A program made the translations under genes and the position numbers. A DNA stretch of 64,000 nt from the NCBI GenBank assembly GCA_902795265.1, contig CADBKM010000004.1, forward strand, positions 1 through 64,000, in the 5' to 3' direction. The notes beneath the pieces are model-generated. The model was not told the origin of the DNA. It saw nothing but the letters and a program-made list of their open reading frames with translations, and ran no database searches. Source of the stretch: an uncultured Eubacteriales bacterium (GTDB lineage Bacteria; Bacillota; Clostridia; Peptostreptococcales; Anaerovoracaceae). This document shows, piece by piece, positions 16,490 through 23,157 of this stretch. Numbering within the stretch: the first letter of the stretch is position 1; the number at the start of each line of letters is the position of its first letter.

Positions 16490-17812
16490 ATGAGCGAAAA
16501 CAGAGAAAACAACATAGAACAAAAGGATAAACATGCTGCTGTAAAGGGTGATACAGCCCGTCACCTTGCGGCAGAGCCTGCGGAAGAAAAGAAAAAGGGA
16601 AACTGGGCAGGACGTATCGTAATACTCGTCCTGTTCCTGGCTGCACTCGGAGTGTATTTCGCTGTTCCACAGGTACATGAATGGGTAAACAAAGTAATCG
16701 TCATGTTCCAGACGGGGAATTTCGATGATATGCATGCGTTCATAGCCCAATATGGTAAGTGGGCTATGGCCATATCATTCTTCCTGATGGTATTTCAGTC
16801 CATTGCAGCCCCTCTGCCTGCATTCTTCATAACATTGACGAATGCCAATCTTTTCGGTTGGTGGCAGGGATGTATCCTGTCGTGGGTGTCTTCAATGGCA
16901 GGAGCAGCATTATGCTTCTGGATCGCAAGGATCCTCGGTAGAGATGTAGTAGAAAGAATATGCACCAGAGGCGCACTTCTTTCAATTGAAGAATTCTTTG
17001 CCAAGTACGGTAAACGCTGTATCCTGGTCGCCAGACTTCTGCCGTTTATATCGTTCGACATAGTTTCATATGCTGCCGGACTGACATCAATGGATTTCTG
17101 GGGCTTTTTCATTGCTACCGGTATAGGACAGCTGCCTGCCTGCATAGTTTACTCATACGTTGGAGGCATGCTCACCGGCGGAGCAAAGAAGATGTTCATC
17201 GGACTTATGTGCCTCTTTGCTCTCGCTATCGTTGTGATACTGGTAAAGCAGGTATATAACGCCAGTCAGAAAAAGAAAGCTGATGCGGCAGAAGCTGCAG
17301 GCGATATTTATGTTAAGGAGCCGTCCAATCCTGCAAGGCTGTTCAGCAAGCTTTACAATTCAGCACTCTGGGCCATGGCTGTTTCCCTGTATTGCTCCGG
17401 CATACCGGCAATAGCTAAAATCAATATTGGCTGGATCTTTTTCGGCCTTTGGCTCGGATTATTTGCAGTTGCTCTTATTTTCAGGAGATTCAGCTGCGGA
17501 GTGGTTTTCACTGTCATAAGCACTATCGCTTCACTCACCGTAACAGTGTGGCTTTGCGGATCATCCGGAGCGCTTGGAAGAAAGCCTGCCGGAATAGTAA
17601 GAATGGGACTAGGTCTCAGGACCGTACCGTTCCGGACTTTCAATATCATCTTTGTAGCATTCCTTATAATAGGATTTATTGTCATCGTGCTGCTGTGGAA
17701 GAGGCAAAAGGGTGTAGATCTGGCAGCAAGTGAAGAGTATGAGAGGCTGAAAGCCGAAAAGGAAGCATCAGCTTCCAAAAGACAGCTGACAGATACTGAC
17801 ACCAACATGTAA
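16490..17812 (+). CDS. VTT-domain (TVP38/TMEM64-like) membrane protein with extra C-terminal helices
   Basis: A 440-residue protein: a charged cytoplasmic N-terminus (1-38), a first membrane helix, a VTT/DedA-like domain (about 80-250) and, after a hydrophilic linker, a second bundle of about four helices (300-415) that I cannot assign. VTT hallmarks are PLPAFFITLTNANLFGWWQG, the GAALCFWIARILGR segment and ARLLPFISFDIVSYAAGLTS, with Arg and Pro in re-entrant-loop positions. VTT proteins act as lipid scramblases or transporters; relatives often sit in arsS/selenodomain clusters. It lies 4 nt before a second VTT gene, so the two products may pair. Confidence 0.83.
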   Translation: MSENRENNIEQKDKHAAVKGDTARHLAAEPAEEKKKGNWAGRIVILVLFLAALGVYFAVPQVHEWVNKVIVMFQTGNFDDMHAFIAQYGKWAMAISFFLMVFQSIAAPLPAFFITLTNANLFGWWQGCILSWVSSMAGAALCFWIARILGRDVVERICTRGALLSIEEFFAKYGKRCILVARLLPFISFDIVSYAAGLTSMDFWGFFIATGIGQLPACIVYSYVGGMLTGGAKKMFIGLMCLFALAIVVILVKQVYNASQKKKADAAEAAGDIYVKEPSNPARLFSKLYNSALWAMAVSLYCSGIPAIAKINIGWIFFGLWLGLFAVALIFRRFSCGVVFTVISTIASLTVTVWLCGSSGALGRKPAGIVRMGLGLRTVPFRTFNIIFVAFLIIGFIVIVLLWKRQKGVDLAASEEYERLKAEKEASASKRQLTDTDTNM

Positions 17813-17816
17813 TGAA

Positions 17817-18554
17817 ATGGAGTGGATCAGAAAGAATCTTAAATTAATAGTGTTTGGTCTGATCGTTATTATCGTATTTGTTCTTAACCAGATGTTCGGC
17901 TGGTCGGACTATCTGGGAAATACGGATAATCTCAGATTCCTTTCTGAGCTGATCAATGAACACTTTGCTCTCGCAGCACTTATCTACACAGGTCTCACTG
18001 TCGTGGCCTGTGTAGTACTTGCTTTGCCCGGTGTCACGTTCGCAATACTTGCCGCACTTCTGTTCGGTCCATGGTGGGGAACTCTGTTCTGTCTGATAGC
18101 TACTACCATAGGGGCTATCCTAGCATTTATTGCAGGCAGGTTCTTTCTTAAGGACTCCATTAAACCTATGGTCGAAAAGAGCGCAATGCTGAAGAAGCTG
18201 CTTTTCGATGATGCGGACAGGAGCGATATTGTCCTGCTTGCCATAACAAGACTTGTGCCGCTGTTTCCGTATAATATACAGAACTTTGCCTATGGCATAA
18301 CAGATATCTCACTGGCTCATTATTCGCTTTATACATTCATTTTCATGATCCCCGGTGTTGCCCTTTATACGATAGGAACTGCCGGATTTACCTCCGGAGG
18401 GAACCGCTGGTTATATTTCGGACTTGCAGCAGTACTGCTTATCCTTGTGATGTTCCTCGGATGGTTCATAAAGAAAAAATATCTTGGAAGCAGTATGGAT
18501 AAAGCAGCGGATGAGACGGCAGAGGAAAAAGGGGAGTGCGATAATGATTTTTGA
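17817..18554 (+). CDS. VTT-domain (TVP38/TMEM64 family) membrane protein
   Basis: A 245-residue polytopic protein of the TVP38/TMEM64 family, close in layout to classic YdjX/YdjZ. Motifs include ALPGVTFAILAALLFGPWWG, GAILAFIAGRFFLK, and LLAITRLVPLFPYNIQNFAY, which holds the conserved Arg-x-x-P of the second re-entrant element. It ends in a short acidic tail. It overlaps the kinase-like gene by 11 nt and follows the larger VTT gene by 4 nt. A role in moving an undecaprenol- or lipid-linked intermediate is possible but not shown. Confidence 0.88.
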   Translation: MEWIRKNLKLIVFGLIVIIVFVLNQMFGWSDYLGNTDNLRFLSELINEHFALAALIYTGLTVVACVVLALPGVTFAILAALLFGPWWGTLFCLIATTIGAILAFIAGRFFLKDSIKPMVEKSAMLKKLLFDDADRSDIVLLAITRLVPLFPYNIQNFAYGITDISLAHYSLYTFIFMIPGVALYTIGTAGFTSGGNRWLYFGLAAVLLILVMFLGWFIKKKYLGSSMDKAADETAEEKGECDNDF

Positions 18555-19584
18555 TGATCTCGTAAGAAGCCTGGAATACAGAAGAGCTCTGTCATTACCG
18601 GCTGATGTGAGCGAAGAATATGAGCTGCTCGCTCAGGGAGAATACAATGTAAACTACGCATTTGTGCATCCCCTTACGGAGAGGAGATTGGTGCTCCGCA
18701 TCAACTTCGGAAGTCAGATGCATCTGGACAGCCAGATAGAATACGAGGCAGAAGCAATGCGTACGATCGCCGGATCAGGCAGAGTACCGCTTGTTTATTA
18801 CACAGACAATACGCACAGGTATATCGATCATGGCATACTTGTCATGGAGTATCTGCCCGGACGCTATCCTGATTATTGCAGCGACAGCGACATGAGCGGC
18901 GTAATGAAATGCCTTGCCGATATACATTCAGTTGATATACCGGCTCATAAAGTAATATGGGGTGAGCCGTTTGAAGTCAGCAGAAACACTGTCAGGCTGA
19001 TAGCTCCGCACAGCTCACTGGGGGCTATTATCGATGAGTGTGAGCTGATGGCTGACAAATATATGAAATCGGAGTCAGGCGACGACAGCATAAAAAGAAG
19101 GCTTCGCGAACTCCTGAACAAAGGCCGCATCATTGCCTCTAGGGAAGATGAAGACAAAAGCCTGAGACGATGCTGCATCAACACGGAACTCAATTCAACT
19201 AATTTCCTTGTTGACGATACAGGCTTTGTAAGGTTGGTTGACTGGGAGAAGCCGCTGTATGGCGACCCGGCTCAGGACCTTGGGCATCTGCTTGCTCCGA
19301 CCACTACCTTCTGGAAGACTGATACCATTTTCAGTTATTCACGTACCGAAGAACTGATAGACAGGTACATAGAGGCTGTCGATGGCCGCTTTAACACTGA
19401 GGGGGTGCGGCAGAGAACGCATGATTTCATAACTGTAACCTGTCTGAGAGGGCTCACATGGTGTGCCATGGCCTGGGTCGAATATAAGGATCCCGGTAAG
19501 GACATTGTAAATGAGAGTACGAGAAAGAAACTGGATGATTATTTAAGTGACAGTTTCCTTTCTGACATAGAAAAGAGATTTTGA
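18544..19584 (+). CDS. Aminoglycoside-phosphotransferase-fold protein with altered catalytic loop
   Basis: A 346-residue protein of the APH/choline kinase fold. It has LLAQGEYNVNYAFVHP as nucleotide loop, a likely beta-3 region LVLRINFGSQ, a hinge GILVMEYLPG, and the metal-binding VDWEKPLYGDPAQDLGHLL. The catalytic loop, normally HxDxxxxN, reads CINTELNSTNF: the His is Asn and the Asp is Glu, while the final Asn is kept. It may be a kinase with a changed mechanism or a pseudokinase. Start chosen at ATG 18544 (GGGGAG upstream), overlapping the VTT gene. It closes the lipoprotein-VTT-VTT-kinase operon and meets the opposing gene tail to tail, 8 nt apart. Confidence 0.82.
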   Translation: MIFDDLVRSLEYRRALSLPADVSEEYELLAQGEYNVNYAFVHPLTERRLVLRINFGSQMHLDSQIEYEAEAMRTIAGSGRVPLVYYTDNTHRYIDHGILVMEYLPGRYPDYCSDSDMSGVMKCLADIHSVDIPAHKVIWGEPFEVSRNTVRLIAPHSSLGAIIDECELMADKYMKSESGDDSIKRRLRELLNKGRIIASREDEDKSLRRCCINTELNSTNFLVDDTGFVRLVDWEKPLYGDPAQDLGHLLAPTTTFWKTDTIFSYSRTEELIDRYIEAVDGRFNTEGVRQRTHDFITVTCLRGLTWCAMAWVEYKDPGKDIVNESTRKKLDDYLSDSFLSDIEKRF

Positions 19585-19592
19585 TGCCTCTA

Positions 19593-20873
19593 TTATATAT
19601 TATCGTGCCGGTTGTTGATTTCTGAGATCCCGCAGACTATATTGCCGATATGTTCATGATACTTTCTTAGAGAATCTTCCCAGTTGAGCAGGGTGATCCT
19701 TCCGAAATCAGTGATATGGAAGATTCGCTTTGCCTTTTCACCTTGTAATGCTGGTTCTGATCTCAGATATCCGTCACGCTCCATCCGTTTGAGATTTCTG
19801 TAGAAACCGGACGGGTCAAGTTTTTCATCAGCATATCCGTGCATTATCAACCGCTGCAGAAGCTGAAAGCCGTATGCCGGCTCTTTTGAAAGTTCAATAA
19901 GTACGCAAGGCTGGATCAGTCTGTCGAGATAAAGACCGAAACAGGCATAATCAGCATTTTTAGTATCGATGTCCAGGTTTATCCAGCCTTTATAAAACAG
20001 CTGCTGTATCTGTTGCTTATCTATTGCCGAAGGTATGTTCAGCCTGTTTGTCGATAGTTCTTCGGGCGATGGAGCCAGATAGCCGGAATCGGAGATATCT
20101 GACTCATTAATATTGCAATATACTTCGTTGTCTGCGAATAATTCGGGGTGAAGCACGTAAACTGCAGCTATACCATCCCAGCAGTATGATACATCTGCTC
20201 CGTATACCAGCCGCTTATCTCTGAATCTGTAGCCGCATTTCTGGGCAACATACATTCCGGACGGATTCTCATTTCTGCATAGATTCTCCAGGAATTCATC
20301 CTTTGGAATATCAGCTACAGGAAGGCAGTTGTTACCTGTGATAACGGTTATGTTATGAAAACGATTCAGCACGTATGTGCTGGCCTTCGGATTGACTGAG
20401 AAGTTGAGTTCATGAAGCGACTTTCCATGGATGAACAGAGGCTCCGTGATACCTCCCATAAGTACAAGCTGTGGAATCTTTTCAGGCAGGCTGCCGTCGA
20501 TCATGCATGCTTCATACAGATTGCCAAGTGATCCTATGCTGAGATAGATGATCTCTCCCGGGTAATCATTATAAATGCTGACGATAAATTCAGCAGCAGG
20601 TGACATAATTCCTGCCATACCAGGTTCATTGCCTTTAAGGACAGGAATATCCTGCCTGCCGGTTTCTTCTAAAAGCTGGCGTGTGCATTCGTAGGCCTCA
20701 GCTGAACTGCAGTTTCCAAAATTGCATCCTATACCAACTATTTCGGCCTCATCAGAACATCCCATCAGAAAGAGAAGGGCAAGGGCATCATCCATAGGTT
20801 TTCCCTCGATACCTATGGAATTATCACAGTCGATGAATATCTTCTTTTTTTTAGGATTTCTGTTCAGCATCAA
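19593..20873 (-). CDS. Nucleoside hydrolase fused to PadR-like winged-helix domain
   Basis: A 426-residue fusion. Residues about 8-290 form an inosine/uridine-preferring nucleoside hydrolase fold: the DxD...DD calcium/ribose site appears as KKIFIDCDNS then KPMDDALALLF, with about four residues inserted versus the usual spacing; VIVTGNN-like (ITVITGNNC) and CWDGIAAVYVLHPELF supply the later Asn and Asp elements, though the His before that Asp is Trp. Residues about 325-415 form a PadR-type DNA-binding domain: LIELSKEPAYGFQLLQRL, a GFYRNLKRMERDGYL recognition region, and KRIFHITDFGRITLLNWE. AGGAGG lies 9 nt before the first ATG. This could be a nucleoside-sensing regulator or a bifunctional enzyme. 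It is the only leftward gene of the island. Confidence 0.85.
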   Translation of the reverse strand: MMLNRNPKKKKIFIDCDNSIGIEGKPMDDALALLFLMGCSDEAEIVGIGCNFGNCSSAEAYECTRQLLEETGRQDIPVLKGNEPGMAGIMSPAAEFIVSIYNDYPGEIIYLSIGSLGNLYEACMIDGSLPEKIPQLVLMGGITEPLFIHGKSLHELNFSVNPKASTYVLNRFHNITVITGNNCLPVADIPKDEFLENLCRNENPSGMYVAQKCGYRFRDKRLVYGADVSYCWDGIAAVYVLHPELFADNEVYCNINESDISDSGYLAPSPEELSTNRLNIPSAIDKQQIQQLFYKGWINLDIDTKNADYACFGLYLDRLIQPCVLIELSKEPAYGFQLLQRLIMHGYADEKLDPSGFYRNLKRMERDGYLRSEPALQGEKAKRIFHITDFGRITLLNWEDSLRKYHEHIGNIVCGISEINNRHDNI

Positions 20874-20925
20874 TTCAATCCTCCTGAAGCTAAGAATCGT
20901 AAGAATTAATTTGATTATACCCTAA

Positions 20926-20958
20926 AAATGAAAACTCCGGCCGGATTGCCGGAGTTTT
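20926..20958 (+). repeat. 33-bp direct repeat, right copy (orphan terminator)
   Basis: Identical to 467-499 over 33 bases, including an 11-bp stem (20931-20941 with 20948-20958) and loop. No rightward gene ends just before it: the nearest upstream gene reads away to the left. It therefore looks like a displaced partner of the rplT terminator, though it could still block transcription between the leftward gene and nrdR. Confidence 0.88.
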
Positions 20959-21140
20959 CTGTTGCGAAAATATCTAACTAAGAAAGAACAATCAAAAGAA
21001 AAAGGTAATCGTCGATACTTATCGACAATTGTAGTTTAGCATCTCTTTGTGATGAACATGTTGCGCATTTGTGAAGGTTTTGTTCACATATTAATACAAT
21101 TAAGGAATGTTAACTCAAATTCTGTTAAGAAGAGTTCATA

Positions 21141-21157
21141 ACCACTATATATTGTGA
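21141..21157 (+). promoter_or_regulatory. NrdR-box-like palindrome overlapping the nrdR promoter
   Basis: The sequence CCACTATATATTGTGA closely matches the NrdR-box consensus (ACAC, A/T centre, GTGT) and is palindromic at 12 of 14 positions around its centre. It lies 65 nt before the nrdR start and beside a GATAAT hexamer (21156-21161) that could be a -10. A second box at helical spacing was not seen. It suggests self-control of nrdR. Confidence 0.6.
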
Positions 21158-21221
21158 TAATATCGGTTTGCAAAATGAAAAATGTGCTGCTGCTTTGCGG
21201 CAATTATGGAGGGAAGCTGAC

Positions 21222-21683
21222 ATGAAATGTCCATACTGTAACTACGAGGACACAAAAGTAGTAGATTCAAGACCGGTCGAAGACGGACTTGCTACAAGAA
21301 GAAGACGTGAGTGCACAAAATGCCACAAGAGATTTACTACCTTCGAAAAGATAGAGAACTCACTTCTTGTAGTAGTTAAAAAGGACGGGACTCGTGAGAG
21401 CTTCGATAAGAACAAGATCATCAACGGAATCATGAAGGCCTGCCAGAAGACCAAGGTCACATATGAAGACGTTCAGAGGATCGCAGATAATATCGAGCGC
21501 GGACTCTCGAATACGATGGAGAAAGAGATCCAGTCCACAAGCATCGGTCTGCTGATCATGGAAGAGCTCAAAGCGATAGACCAGGTCGCTTACGTAAGAT
21601 TTGCCTCGGTCTACAGAGAATTCCAGACCATCGATACATTTATCGACGAGATCAACAAACTCAACAAAACAAAAAAGAACTGA
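21222..21683 (+). CDS. nrdR: Transcriptional repressor NrdR
   Basis: A 153-residue repressor of ribonucleotide reductase genes. The N-terminal zinc ribbon reads MKCPYCNYEDTKVVDSRP ... RRRECTKCHKRFTTFE (two CxxC pairs), followed by the ATP-cone domain (VVKKDGTRESFDKNKIINGI) that senses ATP/dATP. Length is typical. Start at ATG 21222 after GGAGGG, giving the universal MKCPYC N-terminus. A NrdR-box-like site lies upstream. It is followed 18 nt later by cmk. Confidence 0.95.
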   Translation: MKCPYCNYEDTKVVDSRPVEDGLATRRRRECTKCHKRFTTFEKIENSLLVVVKKDGTRESFDKNKIINGIMKACQKTKVTYEDVQRIADNIERGLSNTMEKEIQSTSIGLLIMEELKAIDQVAYVRFASVYREFQTIDTFIDEINKLNKTKKN

Positions 21684-21701
21684 TCAGAACGGAGAACATA
21701 T

Positions 21702-22364
21702 ATGCTCAGAGTAGCGATAGACGGCCCGGGAGGAACAGGCAAGAGCACCATAGCAAAGGCTGTTGCCGAGCGCTTCGGGCTTGAATACATTGATACAGGC
21801 GCCATGTACAGGGCGCTCGGACTTAAAGCTCTCAGAAACGGCGTTGACGCCGCAGATGAGGAAGCAGTAAGAGGGATGCTGGCAGAGACTTCGATAGATT
21901 TTGTCGGCGGACAGACACATCTCGATGGCGAGGATGTCAGCGGACTCATAAGGACCAACGAGATATCGATGGCTGCTTCAAATATTTCAAAGCTGGCCAT
22001 AGTCAGAGCCAAGGTAGATGAGGTCAGCCGCCATCTTGCTTCCACAAAAGATGTAGTCATGGAGGGAAGAGACATAGGCACCACTGTTATTCCGGATGCT
22101 GAAGTGAAAATATTTATGACAGCTTCGCCGGAAATAAGAGCAAAAAGGCGCTACGATCAGCTTCTGGCTGCAGGCAAGGAAGCAGATTACGAAAAGATCT
22201 TCAAGGAGACTCAGCAGAGAGATTATCAGGACTCACACAGAGAAGTGAGCCCGCTCAGACAGGCTGAAGATGCGGTCCTGCTCGATACCTCTGACATGAC
22301 ATTAGAAGAAAATATTGACGCTGTTGCAGACCTGATCAGCAGCATCACAGGACGCAGCGCGTAA
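21702..22364 (+). CDS. cmk: Cytidylate kinase
   Basis: A 220-residue (d)CMP kinase that phosphorylates CMP/dCMP with ATP. The P-loop is IDGPGGTGKSTIAK at residues 5-18, followed by YIDTGAMYRALGL (NMP site), VVMEGRDIGTTVIPDAE and the LID-region arginines in SPEIRAKRRYDQL. GGAGAAC lies just before the ATG. It is probably transcribed with nrdR and stops before a strong terminator, so nrdR-cmk form a small nucleotide-metabolism unit. Confidence 0.96.
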   Translation: MLRVAIDGPGGTGKSTIAKAVAERFGLEYIDTGAMYRALGLKALRNGVDAADEEAVRGMLAETSIDFVGGQTHLDGEDVSGLIRTNEISMAASNISKLAIVRAKVDEVSRHLASTKDVVMEGRDIGTTVIPDAEVKIFMTASPEIRAKRRYDQLLAAGKEADYEKIFKETQQRDYQDSHREVSPLRQAEDAVLLDTSDMTLEENIDAVADLISSITGRSA

Positions 22365-22389
22365 GCTTTTAATAGCGGTTTGTTAAAGT

Positions 22390-22415
22390 GCCACGCCCTT
22401 GCGGGCGTGGCTTTT
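22390..22415 (+). terminator. Rho-independent terminator after cmk
   Basis: A perfect 9-bp G/C-rich stem (22390-22398 with 22403-22411), TTGC loop and TTTT tail, 26 nt after the cmk stop. It separates nrdR-cmk from radC. Confidence 0.9.
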
Positions 22416-22457
22416 ATGGTAGTATTATATGCATGTGTGCTCCGGAAAGGGGTAAGT

Positions 22458-23144
22458 ATGCAAATAAAGAAAATGCCTGAGACCGAAAGGCCGCAGGAAA
22501 AACTGCTCTATGGAGGAGCCGGGTCACTGAGCAACTCCGAGCTTCTGGCGCTGATCATCAGGACCGGCACGGAAGACAAGTCAGCCGTAAGGCTGGCTGA
22601 CGAGGTCATATCTTATGCAGATGAAAATACCGGAGGGCTCGGTTCGGCAGAAGTCAGAGAGCTTACTGAGATCGATGGCATAGGTGAGGCCAAAGCCTGC
22701 TCGATCGTAGCTGCGATGGAACTCTCGAAAAGGATGGTATCGGGCCACAGAAATGCGGTCAGGGTAAGGATACGCGACAGCAGACAGGTGGCCGGGATAT
22801 TGATGGACGAGCTGATGTATGAAAAACGCGAGTTTTTCATGACACTCAATCTCAACTCAAAGATGCAGGTGGAATCGAAGTCGGTGATATCGATCGGAAA
22901 TCTCGACAGCGCTCCCGTGCATCCTAGAGAGGTCTTCGGACCTGCAGTAAGAAGGGGAGCCGCGGCCGTAATAGTCGCGCACAATCACCCGAGCGGCGAT
23001 CCGTCGCCAAGTCCGCAGGATATTGAGGTCACAAAAAGGCTCATAAAGGCTTCGGAAGTACTGGGCATTAGGCTTATCGACCACGTCATCGTCGGAAACG
23101 GCTGCTTTACGAGCATGAAATCAGAAGGATTCTTCGGAGATTAA
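22458..23144 (+). CDS. radC: RadC family JAB-domain protein (UPF0758)
   Basis: A 228-residue RadC-like protein. The N-terminal half has a helix-hairpin-helix (LTEIDGIGEAKACSIVAAMEL), and the C-terminal half is a JAB/MPN metallo-isopeptidase-like domain with the EHPREVF-type entry (VHPREVFGPAVRRGA) and the zinc motif VAHNHPSGDPSPSPQD. The RPQEKLLYGGAGSLSNSELLALI N-terminus is diagnostic. Despite its name its role in DNA repair is doubtful. Start at ATG 22458 after GGAAAGGGG; an upstream ATG at 22380 would run through the terminator. Confidence 0.93.
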   Translation: MQIKKMPETERPQEKLLYGGAGSLSNSELLALIIRTGTEDKSAVRLADEVISYADENTGGLGSAEVRELTEIDGIGEAKACSIVAAMELSKRMVSGHRNAVRVRIRDSRQVAGILMDELMYEKREFFMTLNLNSKMQVESKSVISIGNLDSAPVHPREVFGPAVRRGAAAVIVAHNHPSGDPSPSPQDIEVTKRLIKASEVLGIRLIDHVIVGNGCFTSMKSEGFFGD

Positions 23145-23157
23145 CGGAAACATTAGT

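Larger units (their letters stand above)
20874..21221. other. Island right boundary and nrdR upstream region, no gene
   Basis: This 348-nt gap holds, left to right, the ribosome site of the leftward nucleoside hydrolase gene, the right copy of the 33-bp terminator repeat (20926-20958), about 180 nt of A/T-rich DNA with no recognised gene, and the NrdR-box-like palindrome before nrdR. Confidence 0.8.
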
